Assembly: GCF_900604315.1 (NCBI RefSeq)
Contig: NZ_LR026978.1
Coordinates: forward strand, 1,839,615 to 1,903,614
Length of the DNA stretch: 64,000 nt
Direction of reading: 5' to 3'
Origin: [Erwinia] mediterraneensis
GTDB lineage: Bacteria; Pseudomonadota; Gammaproteobacteria; Enterobacterales; Enterobacteriaceae
Below are positions 45,054 through 54,383 of this stretch, piece after piece (within the stretch, counting starts at the first letter, position 1; each line of letters begins with the position of its first letter). Under the pieces are notes generated by a model. It did no database searches. It had not been told where the DNA came from and saw nothing but the letters and a program-made list of their open reading frames with translations. Both the position numbers and the translations under genes were made by a program.

Positions 45054-46154
45054 ATGAAATCACAATTCAGCTTGCGTAAAGCAGGGAGCGCACTGGCAGT
45101 TGTTGCTGCGCTGAGCCTGAGTGCCTGCCAGGCCCCCGGCAAACAGGCTCAGACTCCTGCGCAGCCCACTGTAGCAGCCTCTCAACCCGATAAACAGCAG
45201 GTTCAGCAGCGTGAACTGGCGGAGGGGTTGTATGAAATGGTCTACAGCCGGGCAACCCGGGCGCTCTGGGTGGCCAGCGCGCTCGATTTTAAACGCGACA
45301 TTGGCGGCGCGATTTACCGCCTTGATGCTGCAACGCTGCAAACCCGGAGTGTTATCCATAGCGACCTGAAAAATTTCGGTATGACCAGCGATCCTGCAGG
45401 CGAGTTTCTCTATATCACCAACTCACTGGATGGTGGCATCTCTAAAGTCGATGCACAGAGCGGTAAAGTGGTTTCGCGCCTGCTGTTTAAAGAGAAGAAC
45501 GCACAAGGCTATCCCTTTGGCACCCGTGAAATCATCTGGCATGACGGCAAGCTCTATATCGGCGGCGTGGGCGAACCCGGAGTAATCTGGGTGGTCGATG
45601 CGCAAACCATGAAGCTGAAGACGCGCATTAAAAATGCGGGTAAATGGGTCACCGGGCTGCTCTGGTCTTCCTTTAACGATCGTCTGTATGCCGCCAATGG
45701 CGGGGGAGAGATCCTGGTGATCAATCCGCACAGCAACAGGATCGAAGCCCGCTGGAAGCCGGAGGGAGAACAGCCCGCGCTGCTGCTGAACCTGGCGGAA
45801 GATCCGGCCAGCGGTCGTCTGTTCGTGACCGACAGCTCCCGGGCCAAAACTACGCTGGTAATCGATGAGCGCAGCGGCAAAGTGATCAAACGTCTCGGGG
45901 TAGGGGATTCGCTGGGCATTAAGTTCAACGCGAAACGGAACGAAATCTATATCAGTCAGCGCGAGTCAGGCAAAGTGCTGCAGCTGGATGCTACCAGCTA
46001 TGCCGTGAAAAACAGCTGGTCTTTCCCGACGCATCCCAACAGCCTGCTGCTCTCTGCGGATAGTCAGACGCTGTTTGTGACGCTGAAACAGGGCTTCAAC
46101 AAAGATCATTCCAGCAAAGGGGTGGACAGCGTGGTACGCATCAGCCTGAACTGA
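45054..46154 (+). CDS. YncE-like beta-propeller lipoprotein
   Basis: The 366-residue product has a lipoprotein signal with lipobox LSAC (Cys25); the next residues (QAPGKQ) lack Asp at +2, which favours sorting to the outer membrane. A Gln/Pro-rich linker leads to the same propeller as YncE: ELAEGLYEMVYSRATRALWVAS, GAIYRLDAATLQTRSV, VIWVVDAQTMKLKTRI and HPNSLLLSADSQTLFVTLKQ. It is a clear paralogue of the soluble YncE at 19738, which has no lipobox. A strong Fur box upstream implies expression under iron limitation. The function is unknown; no TonB-dependent receptor gene is adjacent. Confidence 0.88.
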   Translation: MKSQFSLRKAGSALAVVAALSLSACQAPGKQAQTPAQPTVAASQPDKQQVQQRELAEGLYEMVYSRATRALWVASALDFKRDIGGAIYRLDAATLQTRSVIHSDLKNFGMTSDPAGEFLYITNSLDGGISKVDAQSGKVVSRLLFKEKNAQGYPFGTREIIWHDGKLYIGGVGEPGVIWVVDAQTMKLKTRIKNAGKWVTGLLWSSFNDRLYAANGGGEILVINPHSNRIEARWKPEGEQPALLLNLAEDPASGRLFVTDSSRAKTTLVIDERSGKVIKRLGVGDSLGIKFNAKRNEIYISQRESGKVLQLDATSYAVKNSWSFPTHPNSLLLSADSQTLFVTLKQGFNKDHSSKGVDSVVRISLN

Positions 46155-46160
46155 GGCTAT

Positions 46161-46187
46161 AAAAAAGCACCCGGTCGGGTGCTTTTG
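46161..46187. terminator. Bidirectional terminator between convergent genes
   Basis: A perfect 10-bp stem AAAAGCACCC/GGGTGCTTTT with a GGTC loop has T-runs on both strands. It lies 7 nt after the lipoprotein stop and 3 nt from the stop of the DUF1330 gene. Confidence 0.9.
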
Positions 46188-46189
46188 CA

Positions 46190-46480
46190 TTATTCGAGGC
46201 CTTCTACCAGCATTACGCGGTAGTTGGCCCCTTTCAGGCGATGCGTTTTTGCCTCCTGATAGGCCGGGCTGTGATACCAGGCGCGCGCTGCTTCCATATT
46301 CGGGAACTGCAGCAGCACGACCCCTTCCGCATCCTGGCCTTCCAGGACCTCGATATCGCCATAAGCCACCAGCGCAGTCAGCGGATGATCGCCCCGCGCC
46401 TTGCCAGCCATTTCGCTGTAGGTATCCATTTCCTGCTGATCGATCGTGTTATCACGAATAAAAATAGCGTATGCGGTCAA
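46190..46480 (-). CDS. DUF1330 domain protein
   Basis: This small cytoplasmic protein of 96 residues has the ferredoxin-like DUF1330 fold. The conserved stretches are VLEGQDAEGVVLLQFPNMEAARAWYHSPAYQ (split by a turn) and YRVMLVEGLE. Function is unknown; relatives are often near oxidoreductases and glutathione S-transferases. It follows yghU on the same strand after 27 nt, so they are probably co-transcribed, and ends at a bidirectional terminator. Confidence 0.85.
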   Translation of the reverse strand: MTAYAIFIRDNTIDQQEMDTYSEMAGKARGDHPLTALVAYGDIEVLEGQDAEGVVLLQFPNMEAARAWYHSPAYQEAKTHRLKGANYRVMLVEGLE

Positions 46481-46507
46481 AGTGCTTCTCCTGTTAAGCC
46501 GGCTACA

Positions 46508-47374
46508 TCAGGACTGATGTTTATCGGCGGTATTCAGTTCAAAATCAGAGGCGTCGTGGCGTTCGTGTAGCTGCTCAGACGGCTCTCCCCAGGTACGGTT
46601 AACCATGCGGCCACGTTTCACCGCCGGACGGTTTTCTATCTCTTCTGCCCAGCGCTGCACATTCTTGTAAGACTGCACGTCGAGGAATTCCCCCGCTTCG
46701 TACTGATTATTACGCACCAGATTGCCATACCATGGCCAGATAGCCATATCGGCAATGGTGTACTCTTCGCCCGCAATATAAGGATGGTCAGCCAGCTGAC
46801 GATCCAGCACATCCAGCTGCCGTTTAGCTTCCATCGTAAAGCGGTCAATGGCGTATTCGATTTTCTCCGGCGCGTAGTGATAGAAGTGACCAAAGCCGCC
46901 ACCCAGATAAGGCGCAGAACCCTGCAGCCAGAACAGCCAGTTCAGCGCTTCAGTACGCGCGGCGATATCCTGCGGCAAAAAGTAGCCATATTTGTCCGCC
47001 AGATAGAGCAGAATCGCACCCGATTCAAACACCCGCACCGGCGGCGTCACAGAGCGATCCAGCAGGGCAGGGATTTTGGAGTTCGGGTTCACCTCAACAA
47101 AACCGCTGGAGAATTGATCGCCTTCGCTGATGCGGATCAGGTGCGCATCATATTCCGCCTCCTGTACGCCCAGCGCCAGCAGTTCTTCCAGCATAATAGT
47201 CACTTTCTGGCCGTTCGGCGTACCCATCGAGTAAAGCTGCAACGGATGCTTGCCCACGGGCAGGGCTTTCTCATGAGTAGGACCAGCAGCAGGACGGTTG
47301 ATTTTAGACCAGGTGCCTGTACCTTCCTGATCCCAGCGCCAGACGCGTGCTGGCTGATACTGTTTTTCTGACAT
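46508..47374 (-). CDS. yghU: Glutathione S-transferase-like disulfide-bond reductase YghU
   Basis: The 288 residues equal E. coli YghU. It is a Nu-class GST that binds two glutathione molecules and reduces disulfides and organic hydroperoxides. The thioredoxin-like N-terminal domain has PLQLYSMGTPNGQKVTIMLEELL, VNPNSKIPAL and the Glu-Ser of RVFESGAILLYLA. The helical C-terminal domain includes EYTIADMAIWPWYGN and the tail NEQLHERHDASDFELNT-like sequence (here SEQLHERHDASDFELNT). Cytoplasmic. It is the last gene before the T3SS island. Confidence 0.96.
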   Translation of the reverse strand: MSEKQYQPARVWRWDQEGTGTWSKINRPAAGPTHEKALPVGKHPLQLYSMGTPNGQKVTIMLEELLALGVQEAEYDAHLIRISEGDQFSSGFVEVNPNSKIPALLDRSVTPPVRVFESGAILLYLADKYGYFLPQDIAARTEALNWLFWLQGSAPYLGGGFGHFYHYAPEKIEYAIDRFTMEAKRQLDVLDRQLADHPYIAGEEYTIADMAIWPWYGNLVRNNQYEAGEFLDVQSYKNVQRWAEEIENRPAVKRGRMVNRTWGEPSEQLHERHDASDFELNTADKHQS

Positions 47375-47484
47375 GGGAGGATTCGCCTGTTTGTGAGTGT
47401 GTAGAGACCGACAATATCGGTAGACACTCAGCAGTGTAGCAGGCGGGGGGAAAGCAGTTTAACCGTGCTGGCGGTGGACCGGCA

Positions 47485-47943
47485 TCAGGGTAATGCTTGC
47501 CGGTAACGTTCCCAGACTTTCCGGGCGTAGCGCATCCTGATTTCATGACGCCCTTTGCCTGTTCCGGCATTATAGGCGCCTACGGCTTCCCAGGAATAAC
47601 CATAAATTTTCATCATATCGGCCAGCATCGATGCGCCTACCAGAATGGAAGCGCAGGGATCCCGTTTCAGATGCTCCTCGCTTAAACCGAGCTGTTTTAA
47701 TTTGGGCATATGGCTACTGTTGATTTGCATCAGGCCGATATCATAGCTGCCATTATTATTTCTGTTTACCGCAGCCGGATTCATTCCGGACTCAACCTGG
47801 GCGATAGCAATAAGCAGATTTCTATCAATGCCAAATTTTTGCGAAGCATAGCTCCAGCAGTTCGCCTGTAGATCAGCACTAAACCACAACGGAAATAATA
47901 ACGCCATCCAGACGCATTTTCGGTTGAACTTGTAAAGTTGCAT
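47485..47943 (-). CDS. iagB: T3SS-associated lytic transglycosylase IagB
   Basis: The 152-residue product has a signal peptide (MQLYKFNRKCVWMALLFPLWFSADLQA) and an SLT/lysozyme-like domain. The catalytic Glu is in IAQVESGMNPAAVN, followed by YDIGLMQINS and AVGAYNAGTGKG. It cuts peptidoglycan locally so the secretion apparatus can pass. It matches SPI-1 IagB and Shigella IpgF. The start is put at ATG 47943; a TTG at 47955 in frame has no better ribosome site. It is divergent from invF across 374 nt, at the left end of the island. Confidence 0.92.
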   Translation of the reverse strand: MQLYKFNRKCVWMALLFPLWFSADLQANCWSYASQKFGIDRNLLIAIAQVESGMNPAAVNRNNNGSYDIGLMQINSSHMPKLKQLGLSEEHLKRDPCASILVGASMLADMMKIYGYSWEAVGAYNAGTGKGRHEIRMRYARKVWERYRQALP

Positions 47944-48317
47944 GATTTTCTGCAATGCTATTGTTAATATCCCTGTGATTAATGCGGCTTATTATCAGGA
48001 CTTTGCTCTGGTAAACATGATGCAAAAATAATGCGAAACGGAGATTATGACAGGAGATGAAATAAAGTATGCATTAATCTTTTTATAAGGACAGACTAAT
48101 TATTTAAAAATACCGTTTCTGCCGGAAAAAAATTCACCGCATTGAATAACATTATCTCCGACGTAAAAATCATCGTTCTTCCATCTTAAGGATTGCTGAT
48201 TGATCATTTTGTTTGGTTTTATGTTTTGATTTCATCATTTTTTGCAAGTCGATGACGCTTATCATCGCTATAACAGCATGTTGCCGTAAAGTGCCATTTG
48301 CATAATGGAAGGTGACG
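47944..48317. promoter_or_regulatory. Divergent iagB/invF promoter region
   Basis: This 374-nt region between iagB (minus) and invF (plus) is strikingly AT-rich at 48030-48250 compared with its surroundings, as expected for H-NS-silenced horizontally acquired DNA. It must contain the main island promoter. No HilA-type hexamer pair or other regulator site was recognised with confidence. Confidence 0.55.
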
Positions 48318-49091
48318 ATGAAAACGAAGCAGGAACTATCACTGGCGGCAGGCGAGTCTCTGACGACCCGTAAAGAGAATATCGGCTATCTGATAGCGGA
48401 TCCCGTTGAAGGCGTTGAACTGCTTTTCAGCTGGCGGAAACAAAAACAGCAGATAAAAAAAATTCCGGCTGGCGAATGCGGCATCATTGCGCTGAGCCCA
48501 CTGAAACTGGATATCCTTCAGGGCAGCTTAACGTATAGCGAACTGGATTTTGCTTCGCTGTGTAAATTACAGGCATTTATTGATGCCTCACAGAAAAGAA
48601 ATATTGTCCCGGATCGCCCCACACCCTGGGGTTATGTCCCGCTGGAAGAGGGGCTATCTTTTCAGACACTGAACGATAAGCTTGATATCTGGTTTCTTGA
48701 GTACTCTCTGCAGCAGTCGGGGGAAGCCTGTGCCATCGCCGATTTTTTCCGCTGTAGCGAGAGTTACCGGTTGATCCGTTTTCTGCTGGATGAATCGGAG
48801 AAAAACAGACCGTTACGGGAGATCAGTGCCCGTTACGGGCTCTCTTCTTCCCATTTCCGGCGTCTGACCCGTTATGCATTAGGAAATAATACGAAAACTG
48901 AATTAAGGAACTGGCGGGTCATCAGAGCGTTGCTGGCTTCCATCGGCACAGAAAAAAAACAGCGCTTAACAGACACGGCGATCGAATATGGCTACGCATC
49001 ACTTTCTCATTTCTCCGGTGAGGTAAAAAGTTTATTTGGTGCTTCGCCACGGAAATTGAAAAACTCTATAAATAACGATGCTATCAAATGA
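48318..49091 (+). CDS. invF: AraC-family T3SS activator InvF
   Basis: The 257-residue AraC/XylS-family activator has an N-terminal domain of about 150 residues and two helix-turn-helix motifs at the C-terminus (EISARYGLSSSHFRRLTR near 175 and TDTAIEYGYASLSHFSGEVKSLFGASPRKLK near 220). In Salmonella InvF works with the chaperone SicA to switch on translocator and effector genes once translocators have been secreted; SicA is encoded at the far end of this cluster. The ATG at 48318 has GAAGG upstream; a GTG two codons earlier is less likely. Its stop overlaps the invG start (ATGA). Confidence 0.93.
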   Translation: MKTKQELSLAAGESLTTRKENIGYLIADPVEGVELLFSWRKQKQQIKKIPAGECGIIALSPLKLDILQGSLTYSELDFASLCKLQAFIDASQKRNIVPDRPTPWGYVPLEEGLSFQTLNDKLDIWFLEYSLQQSGEACAIADFFRCSESYRLIRFLLDESEKNRPLREISARYGLSSSHFRRLTRYALGNNTKTELRNWRVIRALLASIGTEKKQRLTDTAIEYGYASLSHFSGEVKSLFGASPRKLKNSINNDAIK

Positions 49092-50788
49092 AGAAAAGAT
49101 TAAATAAATTTACAACAGCGCAGCTTTTTGTTGCAGTATTGATTTTTTCATTACCACAAATTAATGCCTTTGCAGAAAACGCCTCCGTCAGTCCGGCTGG
49201 CTACGTTGCCCGTAATGAATCGATTAAGGGCGTATTTGATGCGCTCTCTTCACAAATCGGCAAGCCGGTACTGTTAAGCAAAACGGCATTACGCAAAAAA
49301 GTCAGTGGTGATTTTGATTTCAGCGAGCCGCAGCTGTTACTGGAAAAGCTTTCCGAGCAGCTGGGATTGATCTGGTATCACGATGGTCAGGCCATCTACA
49401 TTTACGATGCCAGCGAAATGCGCAATGCGGTTATCGTTTTGCATAATATTCCTTTCAGTGTACTGAACAACTATCTGATTAAGTCAAAGCTATATGATAA
49501 GCGTTATGCCCTGCATGCCGATAATGGTAGCGGAACCATTTATTTCTCCGGGCCGCCTGTCTATATCGACCTGGTGACCAATATTGCCCGTTATCTGGAT
49601 GAGAAAAAAACCTTTATCAACAGCGTAGAGACAAAAGTCACGATGATCCCGCTGTCTAATACCTTTGTTGAGGACAGGCAATACAGCTATCGCGGCGAAA
49701 CCATCCGTATCCCCGGGGTAGCAAATATTATTCGTGATCTGCTGAGCTCCAGCGATATGCCGGTTGAGGTTATTTCTACCCGTGATTTGAAAACCGCCGG
49801 TGCGGGCGAGAAAACGCTGCCAGCGGCAATGCCCGATTTTAATGCCAGTCAGGCTGCGCCGCCGGTTCGTTTGCCTGATACGCCACTGAGTCATGCGCTA
49901 GCCAACCGGCCAGGCGTCAGTACGCTGAGAATCATCGCCAATCCGGGCAATAACAGTCTGCTGGTGAAGGGCAGCGCCGAACAGGTGGAATATGTGCAGA
50001 CGCTGGTCAGCAGTCTGGATGTGCAAAAACGTCATATTGAACTCTCTGTCTGGATTGTGGATCTGCAGAAAGATGCCCTGAATCAGATGGGGGTGGAGTG
50101 GAAAGGCAATATCAATATGGGGTCGCAGCTGGGCGTCTCCCTGAATGGCGGTGCCTCCAGCACTGTCGATGGGGCCAGTTTTATGGCGGCAGTACTGGCG
50201 CTGCATCAGAAAAACCGCGCCAATATTGTTGCCCGACCGATGATCCTGACCCAGGAGAATATTCCCGCCATCTTTGATAACAGCCGCACTTTTTATACCA
50301 AATTGATTGGTGAACGCAGCGTTGAACTACAGCATGTCACCTATGGCACCTCCGTCAACGTATTACCGCGCTTCACGGACAGTGATGAAATTGAAATGAT
50401 GCTCACCGTGGAAGATGGCAGCACATTGAGCGACAACAAAGTGTTGGTTAAAGAGCTGCCAGAGGTGGGACGTACCAATATCAGCACCATAGCGCGTGTA
50501 CCCCGTGGAAAAAGTCTGCTGATTGGCGGCTATACCCGTAACGAGAGCGCGGGCCGCGAAGCGAAAATTCCGTTGCTGGGCGATATTCCCTGGGTTGGCA
50601 AACTCTTCCGTTACCAGAAGACCAATGAATCAAACATGGTGCGGGTATTTTTGATTCAGCCGCGGGAAATTGTTGAGCCTTTGAAACCGGACGCCAGCGA
50701 GCTGGTTAAAACCATGAAGACCCGGCTGAGCGACGAAGGTTTACAGGACTGGATGCAAAACTACCTGGATAGCCGGAAATGGAGATAA
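49088..50788 (+). CDS. invG: T3SS outer-membrane secretin InvG
   Basis: This 566-residue secretin forms the outer-membrane ring. A signal peptide covers about residues 1-29. The N0-N1 periplasmic ring domains run from about 35 to 175 (LLLEKLSEQLGLIWYHDGQAIYIYD; LHNIPFSVLNNYLI), N3 at 175-330 (FVEDRQYSYRGETIRIPGVANIIRDLL) and the secretin core from about 330 (HIELSVWIVDLQKDALNQMGVEWKG; RVPRGKSLLIGGYTRNE; GDIPWVGKLFRYQKTN). Length is close to Salmonella InvG (562). A pilotin such as InvH is not in the window. Start overlaps invF; stop overlaps the invE start. Confidence 0.95.
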   Translation: MKKRLNKFTTAQLFVAVLIFSLPQINAFAENASVSPAGYVARNESIKGVFDALSSQIGKPVLLSKTALRKKVSGDFDFSEPQLLLEKLSEQLGLIWYHDGQAIYIYDASEMRNAVIVLHNIPFSVLNNYLIKSKLYDKRYALHADNGSGTIYFSGPPVYIDLVTNIARYLDEKKTFINSVETKVTMIPLSNTFVEDRQYSYRGETIRIPGVANIIRDLLSSSDMPVEVISTRDLKTAGAGEKTLPAAMPDFNASQAAPPVRLPDTPLSHALANRPGVSTLRIIANPGNNSLLVKGSAEQVEYVQTLVSSLDVQKRHIELSVWIVDLQKDALNQMGVEWKGNINMGSQLGVSLNGGASSTVDGASFMAAVLALHQKNRANIVARPMILTQENIPAIFDNSRTFYTKLIGERSVELQHVTYGTSVNVLPRFTDSDEIEMMLTVEDGSTLSDNKVLVKELPEVGRTNISTIARVPRGKSLLIGGYTRNESAGREAKIPLLGDIPWVGKLFRYQKTNESNMVRVFLIQPREIVEPLKPDASELVKTMKTRLSDEGLQDWMQNYLDSRKWR

Positions 50789-51900
50789 CCGCTCGCCCCT
50801 TTATTCCGCCGGTCGAAGCGGTAAAAAGCGCGCAGCGCAGCCAGGAGAGCAGCAGTGAACCTCCAGCAGAGACTGCAGATACTGAAGCCACGGCGGCTGA
50901 TTCCCAGGCTGAGCACTTTGAAGATGCCCTGGATGAGATATCCGTCTTTGTCGGTACGCTGCGTAACCGGCGGGAGCTGGAAAAGAAAAGCGGCAACTCC
51001 GGCGAGAGCGTTCTGGATCGGGTGCTGGAGGAAGAACTCCAGCCCCGGATGCAGATGCTGATCAAGGCGGTACAGGGCAGCCACGAAGCGGAGATTGAGT
51101 TGCTGCTGCAGCAGTTGCGCTCGCTGTTTCCTGACGACAGCGATCTGGTATTAGTGCTGCGCGAACTGCTCTATAACCGCGCGCTGGACGAAGTGGTTAA
51201 AAAACGGCTGCAAAAGCTGCTGGAGCTGGTAGAAAAACAGGCCGACCCGCGGCGGCTGAAGGCCGGGATTAATATTGCGCTGAAAGCGCGGTTATTCGGG
51301 CGTCATCTGAATTTTTCTCCGGCGTTATTACGCAACAGTTATCGCGATTTTTTAACCGATAACTATCACGAAATTGATGTGTATCAGAGCTGGATTGAGC
51401 AATATGGCCCGAAAGTGCGCCACCAGGTGGTGGAGTTTATGGAAGGGGCATTACTGACCGATATGGAAGCAGCAGATCCCAGCTGCTCAAATATTGAGTT
51501 TGGCAATTTGCTGGGCAAGCTGGGCATGATTAAAATTATTCGTTCCAGCGATCAGATCTTTATTAATACGCTGATGAATAATCAAATCGCTCGTGACCTG
51601 GCGATTAGTGAAAATGACTGGCTTTACTTTATGTTTTGCATGCTGAAGAACGGCAGCTTGCTGGGGCAATATTTACGCGACATTCTGGGAAAAAAACTGA
51701 AAAGCCTGACTGCAGCGCAGTTGTCGATGTTGCTGAACTGCCTCTATTTTGCCTGTAAAAAACTGCCGCGCCATATTTTTTATGATGAAAAAGAGTGGGA
51801 TGCGCTGGAGGAACGGTTTAAAGCGCTGGCGGGCCAGGCCCGCAAATTTGAGCTGACAGAAAAGAACGAAAACCGAAACGGTAAGCGTCGAGACGGATAA
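50779..51900 (+). CDS. invE: T3SS gatekeeper InvE
   Basis: This 373-residue HrpJ/YopN/MxiC-family gatekeeper is essentially the length of Salmonella InvE (372). It keeps effectors waiting until the translocators have left and interacts with the SicA-SipB/SipC complexes. The first 60 residues are polar and rich in Glu, Ser and Ala; the rest is helical (DALDEISVFVGTLRNRRELEKK, then the X-bundle domains). The ATG at 50779 sits in the last codons of invG, giving a 10-nt overlap, so expression is coupled. Confidence 0.93.
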   Translation: MEITARPFIPPVEAVKSAQRSQESSSEPPAETADTEATAADSQAEHFEDALDEISVFVGTLRNRRELEKKSGNSGESVLDRVLEEELQPRMQMLIKAVQGSHEAEIELLLQQLRSLFPDDSDLVLVLRELLYNRALDEVVKKRLQKLLELVEKQADPRRLKAGINIALKARLFGRHLNFSPALLRNSYRDFLTDNYHEIDVYQSWIEQYGPKVRHQVVEFMEGALLTDMEAADPSCSNIEFGNLLGKLGMIKIIRSSDQIFINTLMNNQIARDLAISENDWLYFMFCMLKNGSLLGQYLRDILGKKLKSLTAAQLSMLLNCLYFACKKLPRHIFYDEKEWDALEERFKALAGQARKFELTEKNENRNGKRRDG

Positions 51901-51904
51901 AAAG

Positions 51905-53962
51905 ATGAATAGCGGTATGATTAGTAAAAGCCTGAATAATATTAAAAAGCAACCAGAGCTATGGATTCTGGCTTTAATGATTGTCATTATCGCCATGCTG
52001 GTGATCCCGATCCCTACTTTCCTGATGGATTTCTTCATCGCGATGAATATTATCATTGCCGCGTTGGTGTTTCTGTCATCCTTTTATATTGACCGCATAC
52101 TCAGCTTCTCCTCATTTCCTGCGGTACTGCTGATTACAACACTGTTTCGCCTGGCGTTATCCATCAGCTCTACCCGTCTGATCTTAACCAATGCAGACGC
52201 CGGGGAAATTATCGCCACCTTTGGCGAGTTTGTTATTGGCGATAACCTGATTGTGGGCTTTGTGATTTTTGCCATTGTCACCATCGTGCAGTTTATGGTG
52301 GTGACCAAAGGGGCGGAGCGTGTAGCGGAAGTGGCGGCGCGTTTCTCCCTTGATGGCATGCCGGGCAAACAAATGAGTATCGATGCGGATCTGAAAAATG
52401 GCGCTATCGACAGCGATGAAGCGAAACAGCGCCGCAGCGTACTGGAGAAAGAGAGCCAGCTGTATGGATCTTTCGACGGGGCGATGAAGTTTATCAAAGG
52501 TGATGCGATCGCCGGCATCATTGTCATTTTTATTAACCTGATTGGCGGTATCAGCGTGGGCGTAAGTCAGCACGGCATGGATATGTCGACGGCTATGCAC
52601 ACCTATACCATGCTCACCATTGGTGATGGCCTGGTGGCACAGATCCCCTCATTACTGATTGCCATCAGTGCCGGTTTTATCGTGACGCGTGTCAGCGGTG
52701 AAGGCAACAACATGGGACAAACCATGATGGGCCAGCTGCTGAATAACCGCCTGGTACTGCTGGTTGCAGCATTTATTGCTCTGGGGATCGGCAGCCTGCC
52801 GGGCTTCCCGTTACCGGTATTCATGGGTCTGGCGCTGGTACTGGCGTTTCTGTTCTACCTGAAATGGCGCGAAGCAACACCGGTACAAAAGGGGAAAGCG
52901 CTGCATGACGGCAGCCATGCGCCTGGCGCGGGCGATAAGGGAGAAAGTGAGCTGGGATTAATCAGTAATCTCGATGCCACGCCAGCAGAGGCGGTGCCGC
53001 TGATTTTGCTGGTGGATGAAAAGATCCTGCCGACGCTGGAAAAAGCACAGGCGGCAGAGCGCTACCGTAGTCAGTTCTTTATTGATTATGGTCTGCAACT
53101 GCCTGAATTTGTCCTGAAAGCCCAGGCAAATCTCAAGCCCGGGGAAGTGATTTTACTCATTAATGAAATCCAGGCCGGGAGCTTTACGCTATTTATTGAT
53201 GCCCTGCGCGTCATTAACAGTTCAGAGGAGCTGGATAATATCGGCATCCGGCCAGTTTCGCGGGAAAATGGTTACTGGGTAGCGAAGGACAATGCGGCCA
53301 CGTTAACGCAACTGGGATTTCAGCTGCGTCCGGCAATTGATGATCTCTACAGCTTTCTTTCTGCATTACTGGTGCTGCATGTTAATGAGTTTTTCGGCGT
53401 GCAGGAAACCAAAAATATGCTGGATAAACTGGAAGGAAAGTATCCGGATCTGATTAAAGAAGTATTACGTCACGCCACTATTCAGCGTATTTGCGAAGTC
53501 ATTCAGCGCCTGGTCGGCGAACGTATCTCCGTGCGTAATTTAAAACTGATTATTGAGGCGCTGGCGGTCTGGGCACCGCGTGAAAAAGATGTGATAACCC
53601 TGGTGGAGCATGTACGCGGCGTATTAGCGCGCTATATCTCTCACAAGTTTGCGGTAAATAACCTGTTACGCGTCATTATGCTGTCGGCTGAATTTGAAGA
53701 GCAACTGCGTAACGGTATTCGCAATACCTCATCAGGCGCGTTTCTTAATCTGGAACCCGCTGTCGCTGATGAACTGATGGATCGTTTTTCCCTGGCGATG
53801 GATAGCCTGACCATGGCCAGTCGCGATCTCGCTGTTTTAACCTCGGTGGATATCAGGCGTTTCGTAAAAATATTTTTATCCGCCCGTTTTAAAAACCTTG
53901 AGGTGCTTTCTTATGGTGAAATCAGTGAAAGCGTCTCACTTGAAGTAATAAGAACCATTTAA
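51905..53962 (+). CDS. invA: T3SS export gate protein InvA (FHIPEP family)
   Basis: The 685 residues equal Salmonella InvA. InvA forms the nonameric export gate. About seven to eight membrane helices lie in the first 320 residues, with the FHIPEP cytoplasmic loop (TKGAERVAEVAARFSLDGMPGKQMSIDADL) that helps couple the proton gradient. The soluble ring domain (about 350-685; LNLEPAVADELMDRF) docks chaperone-substrate complexes. It follows invE after 4 nt. Confidence 0.97.
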   Translation: MNSGMISKSLNNIKKQPELWILALMIVIIAMLVIPIPTFLMDFFIAMNIIIAALVFLSSFYIDRILSFSSFPAVLLITTLFRLALSISSTRLILTNADAGEIIATFGEFVIGDNLIVGFVIFAIVTIVQFMVVTKGAERVAEVAARFSLDGMPGKQMSIDADLKNGAIDSDEAKQRRSVLEKESQLYGSFDGAMKFIKGDAIAGIIVIFINLIGGISVGVSQHGMDMSTAMHTYTMLTIGDGLVAQIPSLLIAISAGFIVTRVSGEGNNMGQTMMGQLLNNRLVLLVAAFIALGIGSLPGFPLPVFMGLALVLAFLFYLKWREATPVQKGKALHDGSHAPGAGDKGESELGLISNLDATPAEAVPLILLVDEKILPTLEKAQAAERYRSQFFIDYGLQLPEFVLKAQANLKPGEVILLINEIQAGSFTLFIDALRVINSSEELDNIGIRPVSRENGYWVAKDNAATLTQLGFQLRPAIDDLYSFLSALLVLHVNEFFGVQETKNMLDKLEGKYPDLIKEVLRHATIQRICEVIQRLVGERISVRNLKLIIEALAVWAPREKDVITLVEHVRGVLARYISHKFAVNNLLRVIMLSAEFEEQLRNGIRNTSSGAFLNLEPAVADELMDRFSLAMDSLTMASRDLAVLTSVDIRRFVKIFLSARFKNLEVLSYGEISESVSLEVIRTI

Positions 53963-53978
53963 TTGAAGGAGCCTGGGT

Positions 53979-54383
53979 ATGGATGACATTGATATCGCCG
54001 CCTTATTGCGTGGAGCGCTGCGTGAAAGTGGCTGTGATGAAGCGTTGCTGAATAATTTTGATGGCCATTCCACCATCGAACTGGAATGCGCCGATATGCC
54101 CAGCATACTCATCAGTAAAAATAACAGTGATGTCTGGCTATGGGCCAAAATATACGAAGACAATAGCCTGGTCGTGCAACAAAAATCGGCAGATTTATTG
54201 CCGTTACTGATGGAAGAGTGCGCCTTTTCCATTACTGAACAATTGCAGCTGACCCTGTTTGAAGGTCATCTGGTGCTGAAAGGGCTGGTCAAGCCTGACT
54301 ATTTGCGCGACAGCAAAGATTTCGCCATTGCGCTGGAAACTTTTTTTGAGCGGTTAAACCAATTTCTGGATGTGCTTCGCTGA
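53979..54383 (+). CDS. invB: T3SS chaperone InvB (SpaK)
   Basis: This acidic protein of 134 residues (Salmonella InvB has 135) is a class IB chaperone. The family pattern is visible in DIDIAALLRGALRESGCDEALLNNFDGHSTIELE and LTLFEGHLVLKGLV. In Salmonella it serves several effectors (SipA, SopE, SopA), so its presence suggests that effectors with InvB-binding N-termini are made. The start has AAGGAG upstream; the stop shares one base with the invC start (TGATG). Confidence 0.9.
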   Translation: MDDIDIAALLRGALRESGCDEALLNNFDGHSTIELECADMPSILISKNNSDVWLWAKIYEDNSLVVQQKSADLLPLLMEECAFSITEQLQLTLFEGHLVLKGLVKPDYLRDSKDFAIALETFFERLNQFLDVLR

